From: Bacillota bacterium
GTDB taxonomy: Bacteria; Bacillota; Clostridia; Christensenellales; SZUA-584
Direction of reading: 5' to 3'
Assembly (NCBI GenBank): GCA_023459495.1
Contig: JAEWTL010000026.1
Coordinates: 1 to 64,000 of the forward strand
Length of the DNA stretch: 64,000 bases
In this document: positions 32,279 to 41,173 of the stretch, piece by piece
Layout of the letters: each line of letters begins with the position of its first letter
Numbering within the stretch: the stretch's first letter is position 1
Program-made: the position numbers and the translations under genes
The notes under the pieces: model-generated
Databases searched by the model: none
Told to the model about the DNA's origin: nothing
Seen by the model: the letters and a program-made list of their open reading frames with translations, nothing else

Positions 32279-33169
32279 TTATCTCACCATGTTGACGAGT
32301 TCTTCCAGCATCTCATCAGTCGTGGTAATAATACGGGAGTTGGCCTGGAATCCGCGCTGGGTCACGATCATATCAGCGAACTGCGCGGTCAGGTCCACGT
32401 TGGACATCTCCAGCGATCCCGGATTCAGCTTGCCCGTGCCGCCTTCACCGGGTGTATTGTATACCGGGTCGCCCGAGTTGACCGTCATGCGATAAGCGTT
32501 TTCACCCGTCTTCTCCAAGCCATTAGGATTGGCAAACGTAGCCACCACAAGCTGCCCCAGCACGGTGCTCTCGCTTGTCACTTCATCAAGACCTACCACC
32601 TGTCCGTTGGCGCTGATCGAAACATCATAGTAGTCCGGGTTGACATAGACTTTCTTCAGCACCAGAAAATCGTCGGAATGGTCAGTATCCGTAGCCAGAC
32701 AAGGCGTGGTTCCGGCAGCATCCTGATAGTAGACCAGATTGCCGTCTTCGTCCGTCTCATAGCCCATCACGTAATTACCGTTGGAATCCACGAGATAGTT
32801 TTCAGAGTCGGTATAGAAGTTGCCCGCGCGGGTGTATGTATGCCCGCTGCCGCTTTGAATAACGAAGTATCCTTCGCCGTCGATCGCAAGATCGAGCGTG
32901 TTGCCCGTATACTGTGACGAAGCCTCGGTGCCGAGTACGTCGATCGTGGCGAGCTGTACGCCCAGACCGATCTGCTGGGGGTTGGTGCCGCCGGTGCTGG
33001 CGGTGGACGCCGATGCCGGTGCTACAGTCTGGCTGTAAATGTCCTGAAATATCACGCGGCTGGCTTTAAAACCTACCGTGTTGACGTTGGCTATGTTGTT
33101 GCCAATCACGTCCATCTTGGTCTGATGGGCGCGCAATCCGGTCACGCCGGAATACAATGAACGCATCAT
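32279..33169 (-). CDS. flgE: flagellar hook protein FlgE (short Bacillus type)
   Basis: Forms the flexible hook. At 296 residues it is of the short Firmicutes type, lacking the large D2/D3 inserts of enteric FlgE. The N-terminal rod/hook signature is MRSLYSGVTGLRAHQTKMDVIGNNIANVNTVGFKASR in outline, with the DLAIDGEGYFVI strand in the middle and the C-terminal EMSNVDLTAQFADMIVTQRGFQANSR helix. GGAGG precedes the ATG by 9 bases. It follows flgD, its hook-cap chaperone, by 20 bases. Confidence 0.93.
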   Translation of the reverse strand: MMRSLYSGVTGLRAHQTKMDVIGNNIANVNTVGFKASRVIFQDIYSQTVAPASASTASTGGTNPQQIGLGVQLATIDVLGTEASSQYTGNTLDLAIDGEGYFVIQSGSGHTYTRAGNFYTDSENYLVDSNGNYVMGYETDEDGNLVYYQDAAGTTPCLATDTDHSDDFLVLKKVYVNPDYYDVSISANGQVVGLDEVTSESTVLGQLVVATFANPNGLEKTGENAYRMTVNSGDPVYNTPGEGGTGKLNPGSLEMSNVDLTAQFADMIVTQRGFQANSRIITTTDEMLEELVNMVR

Positions 33170-33189
33170 AGTGCTGTTCCTCCTGCTAA

Positions 33190-33858
33190 TTAAGCGTTTG
33201 TTGTGCTTGTGTCTGTCTCAGCAATCTCCGTAACATTACTAAGCGCAATGTTTTGGTCGTCGATCACAAGATAAATTGCGCCTTCCTGAACGAGTATTTT
33301 TTCTACCTTTCCGGTTACAGTCGAAGTCGTCACATTGCCATCGGCGTCTTTCGTGGTGACATTCGCGGTAACGGTTTTCCCGATCAGATTCGCGCTGGCC
33401 AATACCTCATCGTCCGTAGCGGATGTAATCGCGTCATCATCGATCACCGCATAGATATCTGAGAGGCCGTACGTTTCTCCGCCTACCATCAGCTCATAAA
33501 CGCCGTCTGAATTGATTACGCCGTCCACCTTGCCGAAAACCAGGTTGGAGCTTGAATCATTGCCAATGTACACATATTTGCCGATCATGCTGTAAGCCTG
33601 GCTCGTAGAAAGCGATGTGCTCAGCGACGAAAGCTGCTGCAGCATCGTAAGCTGTGCGAGCTGCGAGATGTAGTCTGTACCGCTGCTCCCGCTGCCGGAC
33701 GAACCGCTCATCGGGTCCTGATTGGAGAGCTGCGCTACAAAAAGCTTAAGAAAATCAGCTACTTGAATGTCCGTGCTGCTCTTCTTGGAGGTTGAAGAGC
33801 TATTCTGGTATTCCTCCAGCGTTCGCAGGGCGGACGCCGAAACCGCATCTGTACTCAT
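33190..33858 (-). CDS. flgD: flagellar hook assembly protein FlgD
   Basis: Hook-cap scaffold needed to polymerise FlgE. The 222 residues include the conserved N-terminal core (VADFLKLFVAQLSNQDPMSG followed by QLAQLTMLQQLSSL), a Ser/Gly stretch, and a C-terminal beta-rich region (SMIGKYVYIGNDSS onward). The ATG at 33858 has GAGAGGAAG ahead. The frame is open much further upstream through fliK, but those residues look non-coding. The start overlaps nothing and lies 13 bases after the fliK stop. Confidence 0.92.
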   Translation of the reverse strand: MSTDAVSASALRTLEEYQNSSSTSKKSSTDIQVADFLKLFVAQLSNQDPMSGSSGSGSSGTDYISQLAQLTMLQQLSSLSTSLSTSQAYSMIGKYVYIGNDSSSNLVFGKVDGVINSDGVYELMVGGETYGLSDIYAVIDDDAITSATDDEVLASANLIGKTVTANVTTKDADGNVTTSTVTGKVEKILVQEGAIYLVIDDQNIALSNVTEIAETDTSTTNA

Positions 33859-33871
33859 AATCTGCTTCCTC

Positions 33872-35086
33872 TCATGCAAGAAACTCGACAGAACTGTTTC
33901 CGACAAAGTAACTGTAGGTTTCCGCCGCTGTTTCGAATGCTGACGTATCCGCCTGCGCGTAGTATGCTCCGCCTTGACGCCCGCTGCCGTTGTGCTGCTC
34001 AAATGGCTGTCCGCCGCCGTTCAGGGACGCCTGACTTTGATAGGTGACGTCCACGCTCGAAAGCTCGATCCCTTTGTCCTTCAGCGCACTCTGCAGCGCG
34101 GTAGTCTGGTCGGCCAGCATACTCCTGACGGACATGTCATCCGCCTTGATCTGCAGCCGTATGGCTCCGTCCTGCATCGACAGTTTGATGCTTACCTTGC
34201 CCAAAAAGTCCGGCTTGAGTTCCACATCGAAGTCGTATCGCCCTTCTGCTGCATGCGTGCTCACCTTGTCCACAATACGCAACACATTATCTCGTGTGTA
34301 CTGCGCTGCTTCGGTTCGGCTATCCGGCGCTTCCACTGCAACAGTCGTGGTTTCCAGCGGTGCAGTCTTGGGGCCCTCCGTTGTGGCTGCCGAGGTATCC
34401 ATTGGCTTCACCTCTTCATCCTGGATAACAGCATGCGGAGCCTCGTGTTTTACCGGCAGATCATTTACCTCAGGGCCATTCTTTTTGTCCGGAACCATCT
34501 TCGTTTCCTGCGTTGCGGCCGGTACAGCCGTAGTACTTGGTTCCTGCCCCTTAGAAACGTTCTCAGCGTTCGTCTGGGGCTGATCCCCGGCAGCTTTGGG
34601 TTCTAAATGCTCACCGAGGGTCTTTAATATCTCATCCTGCGTTTTTACCGGAGTATCTCCGGCCGTAGTGTTTTGCGTCCTTGCATTTGTTTGCGGCGTT
34701 TCCGGATGCCCTTCCATCCCTGCGTTCAGTTTCTGTACCACATCTTCCTCAGGTGTGGCTACCGGCACTTCTGCGGTCTGCGGCGGCGTCACGGTTACGC
34801 CCGTCGGATATGGCGGCATCTCGAGTCCTTCAATTATACAGTCCACACCGGAAGCTTCAGTCAGCATTCCCGGATCTTCCTGTATGCCGTCATCCGTACT
34901 TACATCGCTGCCGTTCATTGTTGGCTGCTGCACCAGGAGAACCATCATGGCTTCACAATCCTGCAGCTTCTTCTTGAAGCCTCCCGCCATGCTCTCCGCT
35001 GGGCAGTTTACGGTTTCACCCTTGCATTCCTTTACTGCTGCAGCAACGATGTTTGGCGCTTCACTGCTTGTCAGCGCCACTGCCAT
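33872..35086 (-). CDS. fliK: flagellar hook-length control protein FliK
   Basis: Molecular ruler and export-specificity switch. The 404 residues have a long low-complexity Thr/Pro/Glu/Gln-rich N-terminal and central region (about 50-275), the usual disordered ruler, and a conserved C-terminal Flg_hook domain with VELKPDFLGKVSIKLSMQDG and IKADDMSVRSMLADQTTALQSALKDKGI in outline. It lies between the MotE-like gene and flgD, as in Bacillus. AGGAGGGG precedes the ATG by about 14 bases, a slightly long spacing. Confidence 0.9.
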   Translation of the reverse strand: MAVALTSSEAPNIVAAAVKECKGETVNCPAESMAGGFKKKLQDCEAMMVLLVQQPTMNGSDVSTDDGIQEDPGMLTEASGVDCIIEGLEMPPYPTGVTVTPPQTAEVPVATPEEDVVQKLNAGMEGHPETPQTNARTQNTTAGDTPVKTQDEILKTLGEHLEPKAAGDQPQTNAENVSKGQEPSTTAVPAATQETKMVPDKKNGPEVNDLPVKHEAPHAVIQDEEVKPMDTSAATTEGPKTAPLETTTVAVEAPDSRTEAAQYTRDNVLRIVDKVSTHAAEGRYDFDVELKPDFLGKVSIKLSMQDGAIRLQIKADDMSVRSMLADQTTALQSALKDKGIELSSVDVTYQSQASLNGGGQPFEQHNGSGRQGGAYYAQADTSAFETAAETYSYFVGNSSVEFLA

Positions 35087-35121
35087 ATTGGCAATACCTA
35101 TCCCCTCCTTACCGTTGATTT

Positions 35122-35781
35122 TTATCCTACCATTACGGACAGAATCTGTGTTGCGAGGCTGCTGCTCATCTTTTCCATGATCAACGCAGCCTTTTCACTG
35201 GGCATTCGCATCAATATCTGTGCCATATCCTCTACCGAGTCCATACCCGATATGGCCTTTGCTGCGCTTGTCGGATCCATTTGTGCGAATATTTCCGCAG
35301 CCGAATCCAGCTGTGCATCTCTCTGGGCCTGCTGATCCGCTGCATCAACTGTCGCGGATACCTCAGCTTCCCGCTCGGACAGGGCCTGCTCACGTGCATC
35401 TAACTCACTTTCGCGCGTATTCAGTTCACCTTCCTTTTGGCTGAGACTCTCCTGAGAACTCTTGATATTCTCCTGCTGGGTCTGGTATTCTGCCTGCGCT
35501 GCCAAGGCCTGCTGTGAGGTCTCCGCATCCGCCTGTTCGACTGTAGTAAAACCCAAGGCCGTAGCGAGAGCCTGTTTGGCACCGCCGAGGTTAAAAGAAA
35601 CCGCTGCTACTGCGGCGATAATGGCCAGTATCAAAACGATAGCCAGTAACGTACCACCCGACATCTTCTTTTTTTGCCCTGAATCCGGCGATTTTACCGT
35701 TTTCGTGAGGGTTGGCCTGACACCGGATGAACTCACGGCTGCTTTATTTCTTACTTCAGTTTTCTTGGTTTCTTCCTGCAT
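35122..35781 (-). CDS. MotE-like flagellar chaperone (YlxF family)
   Basis: A 219-residue membrane-anchored coiled-coil protein. It has a basic cytoplasmic start, one helix at about 44-66 (LLAIVLILAIIAAVAAVSF), a long coiled coil (about 85-155, rich in Glu/Gln/Ser), and a C-terminal MgtE_N-like helical domain with the hallmark MDPTSAAKAISGMDSVEDMAQILMRMPSEKAA in outline. MotE is the MotC-folding chaperone in alphaproteobacteria; in Firmicutes YlxF sits here between fliJ and fliK and its role is less clear. Confidence 0.85.
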   Translation of the reverse strand: MQEETKKTEVRNKAAVSSSGVRPTLTKTVKSPDSGQKKKMSGGTLLAIVLILAIIAAVAAVSFNLGGAKQALATALGFTTVEQADAETSQQALAAQAEYQTQQENIKSSQESLSQKEGELNTRESELDAREQALSEREAEVSATVDAADQQAQRDAQLDSAAEIFAQMDPTSAAKAISGMDSVEDMAQILMRMPSEKAALIMEKMSSSLATQILSVMVG

Positions 35782-35792
35782 ATTTCAGTCCC

Positions 35793-36233
35793 TTATGAAA
35801 CTGTCGTCTTGTACGACACGAAATCATCCATCAGCTTGGCCTGCTGTTTCTTAAATGCGCTCATGTATTCGCTGTACTGTTCCTCACGGAGCTTATCAAG
35901 GAGCATCTTCTCACGTCGCACATGGACGAGCTTTTGCAGGCACTGTTCCTTCTCGGTCTCGAGCTGGCTGATCTTTCCTTGCTGTAGCAGCATAACCGCT
36001 CTGAGCCGTTCGAAGAAGTGTCCATAGTTCTTTAGCCGCATGGCCTGCATACCACCTGCCATGGCATTGTAATATTCGTCCTGCGCTTTATCAAAGCTTG
36101 AGTTTAGCGCATCCAGTTCCTTATGGCGCTGTGCAATTTCTGCCTCGATGGTGCCCATCTGCATTTTTAGTTGTTTCTCAAGGCCTTCCTGCATGTCGTA
36201 CAGCGCTTGCAATGTAAAGGTAAACTGTTTCAT
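35793..36233 (-). CDS. fliJ: flagellar export chaperone-coupling protein FliJ
   Basis: A 146-residue, almost wholly alpha-helical coiled-coil protein of the export ATPase complex, homologous in role to the gamma stalk of F-ATPase. It begins MKQFTFTLQALYDMQEGLEKQ, the usual FliJ start. The ATG overlaps the fliI stop (ATGA), so translation is coupled to the ATPase gene. Confidence 0.9.
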   Translation of the reverse strand: MKQFTFTLQALYDMQEGLEKQLKMQMGTIEAEIAQRHKELDALNSSFDKAQDEYYNAMAGGMQAMRLKNYGHFFERLRAVMLLQQGKISQLETEKEQCLQKLVHVRREKMLLDKLREEQYSEYMSAFKKQQAKLMDDFVSYKTTVS

Positions 36234-37558
36234 GTGTTTGCTCGCTTGTCATATATATTTTTGACGATCTGCATCGTCTCTTCGAACGAAAACCGTTCGC
36301 CCACCTGCTGCCGAAGCAGCGCTTCTATCGCATCATTCATATCGACCGCTTCATCGATCTTCCTGCTGGAACCTTTCTTATAGGCTCCTATCGATATCAG
36401 GTCCTGTGTCTCCCTGTAGGTCGACATCACCCCTCGTAGATAAGTCGACATCTTCAGGTTCTCTTTATCCATTACGTCCGGCATCAGGCGGCTTACGCTC
36501 TGCAGCACATCGATCGCCGGATAATGGCTCGCATTGGCCAGCTTGCGTGAGAGTACGATGTGTCCGTCCAGTATGCCGCGCACTGTATCCGCGATGGGCT
36601 CGTCCATGTCGTCGCCTTCAACAAGCACTGTATACAGCCCTGTTATTGAACCTTTCTTGCCCATCCCCGCGCGTTCCAGCAACTTAGGCATAATCGCGTA
36701 CACCGAAGGCGTAAAGCCTCTGGATACAGGCGGTTCGCCGATTGCCATGCCGATCTCCCGTTGCGCCATCGCGAACCTTGTCAGGGAGTCCATCATCAGC
36801 ATAACGTTGTAGCCCTGATCCCTGAAGAACTCCGCGATTGCTGTGCCCACCATGGCTGATTTGAGACGTACCAGCGCAGGTTGGTCGGACGTCGCTACGA
36901 CGAGTACGGAGCGCTTCAGCCCTTCTTCCTTCAGGTCCTTCTCGAGGAAGTCCTTGACCTCTCGGCCTCTTTCGCCAATCAGCACGATGACGTTGATGTC
37001 CGCCGATGTATTTCGAGCGATCATGCCAAGCAGTGTGCTTTTGCCGACACCGCTTCCGGCGAAGATGCCGATACGCTGTCCTTTGCCAATGGTCAGCATC
37101 GCGTCGATTGCCTTGACTCCCATGGTGAGCCGTTCTGTGATGCGGCTGCGTTCCATCGGATTGGGTGGATTACTCATGATCGGATAATGGCACTCAGGCT
37201 TCACTGCGCCTTTGCCGTCCATCGGGCTCCCCAGACCGTCTAATACCCTGCCGCACACCAGTCTGCCAACCGGGACATTGAGAGAGCGCTCATCGGATAT
37301 CACATAACTTTTGGGGCCGGCTCCGGAGAGATCTCCGAAGGGCATCAGCACCGCCTTGTTCTCTTTGAAGCCCACCACTTCGGACAGTATGTATCTGTCC
37401 TGTTTCTCCGTATAGATCCTGCAGATATCTCCCAGGTTGGCTGTCAATCCCACGGCTTCAATGGTCAGCCCGAGTATCTGACTGATCTTGCCGCCATATT
37501 CAAACGGGTCGGCGTCTTTGAGTGCCTTTGCGTATGTTTCAGTGTTAAAGGACTTCAT
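36230..37558 (-). CDS. fliI: flagellum-specific ATPase FliI
   Basis: Type III export ATPase. The 442 residues have an F1-beta-like core with Walker A GSGVGKST (168-175), the IGERGREVKDF catalytic region, and Walker B VMLMMDSLTRFA. The C-terminal helical domain is complete. I start at the ATG at 37558 (MKSFNTETYAKAL), with GGAGGGACGGAG upstream; the frame continues open for 40 codons but those residues duplicate the end of fliH in another frame. It overlaps fliH by 14 bases and fliJ by 4. Confidence 0.95.
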   Translation of the reverse strand: MKSFNTETYAKALKDADPFEYGGKISQILGLTIEAVGLTANLGDICRIYTEKQDRYILSEVVGFKENKAVLMPFGDLSGAGPKSYVISDERSLNVPVGRLVCGRVLDGLGSPMDGKGAVKPECHYPIMSNPPNPMERSRITERLTMGVKAIDAMLTIGKGQRIGIFAGSGVGKSTLLGMIARNTSADINVIVLIGERGREVKDFLEKDLKEEGLKRSVLVVATSDQPALVRLKSAMVGTAIAEFFRDQGYNVMLMMDSLTRFAMAQREIGMAIGEPPVSRGFTPSVYAIMPKLLERAGMGKKGSITGLYTVLVEGDDMDEPIADTVRGILDGHIVLSRKLANASHYPAIDVLQSVSRLMPDVMDKENLKMSTYLRGVMSTYRETQDLISIGAYKKGSSRKIDEAVDMNDAIEALLRQQVGERFSFEETMQIVKNIYDKRANT

Positions 37559-38255
37559 CAGACTCCGTCCCTCCATCCATGATCCGCCGGAGCTTGTCCA
37601 ACTGTCCACTGACGCTCGCATCGACGACACCTTCGTCAGATTCAACGATGCATCCGCCCTTACCCACAACAGGATCACAGATTACTGTAAATGGTACGCT
37701 CCCAATATCCTCCTGCATCCACTGACCGCCTTCTTTGAAGAACCGCTCATACTCCGAACGGCTTACATGAAGCGAAAACTTTGAAGATGCGTTCAGTGCC
37801 TGAATCGCTCGTTTCGCGATTCCCACATATACTGTATCGTCTCTTTTCAGCTGTTCATTAACGATTTTCTCCGCGATATCAAAAGAGAGCCCGAGGACAC
37901 TATCTAACAGTTGCTGCCGCAGATCCCGGCCGTAGGCATCAAGTTTCACAAAGATATTCTTTGCGTCTTCAGCCTGTGCCGTGGTCATGGCATCAAGTTC
38001 GCGCTGCGCCTCCTCATGGCCCTCACGGTAGCCTTCCTGCCATGCTGCCTGTTTGATTTCAATGGCGTTTTGCTGCGCTTCCGATACGATACGCTCCGCT
38101 TGAGCGGTTGCTCTGCGAAGTATATCCTGTTCAGTTATGGGAACCTCAGCGGTTTCAGGCTCTATTTCTATAGCCACTTCGGGTTTGGGAATAACGACGA
38201 CAAATTCTTTATTGATATTCATGTTTTCAATGAGCGATTTGTCGATCCTAAACAA
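37545..38255 (-). CDS. fliH: flagellar assembly protein FliH, TTG start
   Basis: Regulator and stator of the export ATPase. The 236 residues have a glutamine/glutamate/alanine-rich helical centre (RRATAQAERIVSEAQQNAIEI and following, with GYREGHEEAQRE) and a C-terminal VATPase-E/FliH domain (GLSFDIAEKIVNEQL, DPVVGKGGCIVESDEGVVDASV). The most likely start is a TTG at 38255 with GGAGG 9 bases before it, giving MFRIDKSLIENMNINKEF, the common FliH beginning. It overlaps the fliG stop by 8 bases. Upstream ATG choices would lie deep in fliG. Confidence 0.88.
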   Translation of the reverse strand: MFRIDKSLIENMNINKEFVVVIPKPEVAIEIEPETAEVPITEQDILRRATAQAERIVSEAQQNAIEIKQAAWQEGYREGHEEAQRELDAMTTAQAEDAKNIFVKLDAYGRDLRQQLLDSVLGLSFDIAEKIVNEQLKRDDTVYVGIAKRAIQALNASSKFSLHVSRSEYERFFKEGGQWMQEDIGSVPFTVICDPVVGKGGCIVESDEGVVDASVSGQLDKLRRIMDGGTESDEVL

Positions 38256-39261
38256 TGATGTCTTCCTCCGCATTCCGCGAAATGATGATTTCTCCGGTTT
38301 CGTCAAGCTGCCGAATAATATTGACAATCTTCTGCTGGGCTTCCTCCACATCTCTCACGCGGATCGGTCCCATAACCTCCATGTCCTCTTTGATCATTTC
38401 CTGGAGGCGCTTGGAAATGTTGTCCAGTATCGCCTTCTCCACCGGGCTGCCCATAACGCCTTTGAGGGCGATAGCCAGATCGCGGTTGTCGATCTCCCGG
38501 AGGACGCGCTGGATGGCCTGTGGCGACAGCTTTACGATATCCTCGAATACGAACATACGCTTCTTGATCTCTTCCACAAGATCAGCATCTTTCTCTTCAA
38601 GCGCTTCAAGCAGGTGCCGTTCTGTGCCGCGGTCCACACTATTGAGTATCTTTACGAGTGTATCAACACCGCCTGTGACCGTCGCGTCGCCGAAATTGAG
38701 CGTCGATAATTTCTTTTCCAGCACGCGCTCTGTCTCTTTGATGTATTCTGGCGAGGTAAAACCCATGTTCGCAATGCGCGCGATGACGCCAGTCTGCTTT
38801 TCTAGCGGCAGCGCGGATAAAATCTGCGCCGCGTTTTTAGGGTCAATATATGAAAGGATCAAAGCAATCGTCTGCGGATGCTCATTCTGAATGAAGTTAA
38901 GCACTTGGGTGGAGTCCGCTTTGCGTATAAAATCAAAAGGGCGTACACGGAGCGAAGACGACAGCCTCATGATAAGGTCATTTGCACTGTCGGAACCAAA
39001 AGCTTTGTCGAGGATCTCTCGCGCGTATTCGATACCCCCTTCGGAGATATACTTTTGTGCGACGCACATTTGTATAAACTCGTCGGTGATGGCGTCCTTC
39101 ATTTCAGGCTCCACCCGCCGGGTACTGGTAATGCTCAGCGTCAGCTGTTCAATCTCTTCTTCGGTCAGATACTTGTATATCTTGGCTGCATATTCCTTCC
39201 CAAGTGTAATCATGAGGATCGCAGCTTTTTCCCGGGCAGTATATTTCTCACGTGCAGGCAT
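38248..39261 (-). CDS. fliG: flagellar motor switch protein FliG
   Basis: Torque-generating rotor protein linking the MS ring (FliF) to FliM and the stators. The 337 residues show the FliF-binding N-terminal domain (TAREKAAILMITLGKEYAAKIYKYL), the middle domain with the NEHPQTIALILSYI signature (an EHPQ motif), and the C-terminal torque domain, whose charged helix includes the conserved Arg/Glu/Asp (DLAIALKG, LQEMIKEDMEVMGPIRVRDVEEAQQ). It follows fliF by 5 bases with GAGGAG before the ATG. Confidence 0.97.
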   Translation of the reverse strand: MPAREKYTAREKAAILMITLGKEYAAKIYKYLTEEEIEQLTLSITSTRRVEPEMKDAITDEFIQMCVAQKYISEGGIEYAREILDKAFGSDSANDLIMRLSSSLRVRPFDFIRKADSTQVLNFIQNEHPQTIALILSYIDPKNAAQILSALPLEKQTGVIARIANMGFTSPEYIKETERVLEKKLSTLNFGDATVTGGVDTLVKILNSVDRGTERHLLEALEEKDADLVEEIKKRMFVFEDIVKLSPQAIQRVLREIDNRDLAIALKGVMGSPVEKAILDNISKRLQEMIKEDMEVMGPIRVRDVEEAQQKIVNIIRQLDETGEIIISRNAEEDIIV

Positions 39262-39266
39262 AGCGA

Positions 39267-40859
39267 TTACTCCTCATTCAGCCAATTGCGCAGCAGATTC
39301 GCCGCTGCTTCAGCGTTTTTGTCAATATAGTCTTCAAGAACATCCAGTTTGCCGTCTTTTTCTTTGATTTTTATCTCGGGATTATCTTCATATGCAGGCG
39401 GTGTTTCCTCTCCGTCCCCTACAACGAAGTCAAAACCTCCGCCAGTACCGGCAACTTCCATCTTTTGCGGACGCAGCATCTTAATGATGGAGAACAGGAA
39501 GATCATTACAATCAAAATAGCGGCTGCAATTATGGCAATCCTTAGCGTTTCGGCGTTCTGTTCCTTATTTGCGATTTGCTCCTCATAAGCCATCGCATCA
39601 GCTGCAGCCGAGGCGCTTTGCTGCGCTTCTGCTTCTGCTGCGGCAAACGGAAGCCTCTCCACCGTAATGTTCTCCGGAGTTACGCCAATCGCCGTTGCGA
39701 CCAGATTTTTCACTTCATCGACATAATCGTCGATGTTCGAGCTGTTGAGAATCACCGAAACGGAGAGATTTTGTATCGTTCCCTTAGCCGCTTCAATTTG
39801 GGTGGTCGTCTGGTTGACTTCATAATTGACTTCCCGTGAAATGTTGTAATATACTGCATCACCATTTTCATCAAGCGACTGAAGATATTGGGATGCGTTT
39901 CCGTTTGAGTCTAGCCCAGCAGCTGTTCCGTCCGTATTGTTGGTAATGGCCTCAACCAGTTCCTGCATGCTGACCACGATACCTTCCGTGCTTCCCGCAG
40001 GAGTGGAATACTCAATTGATGACTGCACGGAAGTGTCGAAGTTCAGTTTTACACTGACCTGAGCCAGCACGTTGTCTTCACCGAATACAGGGCTCAACAG
40101 ATTCTCGATTTGATCTTGCAATTGATCCTGAACATTCTTGGTTAAAGCGAGTTGAGAGTTCGCGGTTTCGACTTCGCTGTCTGAATCCGAGGTATACAGC
40201 GTCATATTGGAATCTACAATACGAATATTATCCGGGTCGAGTCCGGAGACACTCTTTGCGACAAGCTCGGTGATGGCTTTAACTTCCTGACTGGTTAATG
40301 CCTCCCCATTCTTAAGCGTAAGCATAATGGAGGCCGTAGAAGGCTTTATATTGTCGGACAGTACGAACGAACTGTCTTCGCCCAAATCAATATAGACATC
40401 GGCATTATCCACCTTTGACATCTGCATAATTGTGGAACGCAGATTAGCCTGAAGCTGGTATTTATAATAAACCTGCTTTTCAGAGTCTGTGGTGCCGAGC
40501 CCGGATGCGCTGCTGTAAATATCATAGTTCATGCCGCTGGACGGATACCCCTGCGAAGCCAGCTCCAGACGAATATTATCCGCTTCGCTGTCAATCACCA
40601 GTATGGTATCTTCGCCTTTTGTTTTGGCGTCCACACCCATCTCATTCAGCAGTGTCAAAACCTTGCCCGTATCTTCCGCGGTCATTCCGCTGTAGAGTAC
40701 GGTGTAGCTTTTCTGATTAAGGAAAATGCCCAAGGTAATCACGATAGCCACAGCAAGAATGATCAGTACGATCAGTCTTGCTTTTTTGCCTTTCTCCATT
40801 TCCTTGAAATGCTTACCCACCCTTGAGGGGAATGATTTTAAACCATCTATAAAAGCCAT
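39267..40859 (-). CDS. fliF: flagellar MS-ring protein FliF
   Basis: Builds the membrane-embedded MS ring. The 530 residues have a first membrane helix at about 27-47 (ARLIVLIILAVAIVITLGIFL), ring-building motif domains (TVLYSGMTAEDTGKVLTLLNEMG), a beta-collar region, a second helix at about 442-462 (IAIIAAAILIVMIFLFSI), and the C-terminal FliG-binding peptide (EAAANLLRNWLNEE). AAGGA lies 8 bases before the ATG. It is the first gene of a block running to fliY, behind a candidate promoter at 40957-40986. Confidence 0.96.
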   Translation of the reverse strand: MAFIDGLKSFPSRVGKHFKEMEKGKKARLIVLIILAVAIVITLGIFLNQKSYTVLYSGMTAEDTGKVLTLLNEMGVDAKTKGEDTILVIDSEADNIRLELASQGYPSSGMNYDIYSSASGLGTTDSEKQVYYKYQLQANLRSTIMQMSKVDNADVYIDLGEDSSFVLSDNIKPSTASIMLTLKNGEALTSQEVKAITELVAKSVSGLDPDNIRIVDSNMTLYTSDSDSEVETANSQLALTKNVQDQLQDQIENLLSPVFGEDNVLAQVSVKLNFDTSVQSSIEYSTPAGSTEGIVVSMQELVEAITNNTDGTAAGLDSNGNASQYLQSLDENGDAVYYNISREVNYEVNQTTTQIEAAKGTIQNLSVSVILNSSNIDDYVDEVKNLVATAIGVTPENITVERLPFAAAEAEAQQSASAAADAMAYEEQIANKEQNAETLRIAIIAAAILIVMIFLFSIIKMLRPQKMEVAGTGGGFDFVVGDGEETPPAYEDNPEIKIKEKDGKLDVLEDYIDKNAEAAANLLRNWLNEE

Positions 40860-40956
40860 TGCCGTTGTCCTTAATATATTTTTTAATTCTTTATATATTA
40901 GTAAGTTTTATATATAAGTAACTTTAATTACGACTTTATTTAAACCGCTTAAGGTG

Positions 40957-40986
40957 ATTCTAATCAATGAATTTGTTAATTTTCAA
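40957..40986 (-). promoter_or_regulatory. putative sigma-A promoter of the fliF block
   Basis: On the minus strand TTGAAA (complement of 40981-40986), 18 bases, TAGAAT (complement of 40957-40962), giving a leader of roughly 90 bases. Competing AT-rich -10-like boxes lie nearer to fliF. Confidence 0.45.
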
Positions 40987-41049
40987 TCTAGATGCAGTAC
41001 AGATAAACCCTGTGCTAAACATTTTTAAAAAAAGGTGTGAGAATTTCAT

Positions 41050-41076
41050 TAAAGTCCCCGACTTTTATGCCGATAT
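41050..41076 (+). promoter_or_regulatory. sigma-28 (SigD) promoter of flagellin
   Basis: TAAA (41050-41053), exactly 15 bases, then GCCGATAT (41069-41076), a near-perfect match to the SigD consensus. It is 105 bases upstream of the flagellin ATG. Confidence 0.92.
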
Positions 41077-41140
41077 TTTGTAACGAGGGGAAAAACACAA
41101 AACCCGAAGGCGCCGAAGGCTTTGTGGGTTCCCTGAAAAA

Positions 41141-41154
41141 TTGCATGGATGCAA
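41141..41154 (+). promoter_or_regulatory. CsrA binding site 1 in the flagellin leader
   Basis: TTGCATGGATGCAA folds as a 5-bp stem (TTGCA/TGCAA) that presents TGGA in the loop. It contains CANGGANG, the core of the CsrA consensus, with the GGA (41147-41149) unpaired as CsrA prefers. Confidence 0.75.
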
Positions 41155-41163
41155 ATTAAAAAA

Positions 41164-41173
41164 TCATGGAGGA
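41164..41173 (+). promoter_or_regulatory. CsrA binding site 2 over the flagellin Shine-Dalgarno
   Basis: TCATGGAGGA matches CANGGANG and contains the GGAGG ribosome-binding site (41168-41172). Its GGA is 21 bases from that of site 1, a spacing suited to one CsrA dimer bridging both and blocking ribosome entry. Confidence 0.75.

Noticed and set aside
33859..34002. Upstream extension of the flgD frame
   Set aside because: It runs through the 3' end of fliK in another frame, is Arg/Thr-rich, and a good ribosome-binding site marks the ATG at 33858.
34596..35180. Hydrophobic, Cys/Ser-rich open frame on the plus strand opposite fliK
   Set aside because: Antisense to the low-complexity part of fliK; apparent membrane helices come from the complement of Thr/Ala/Glu-rich codons.
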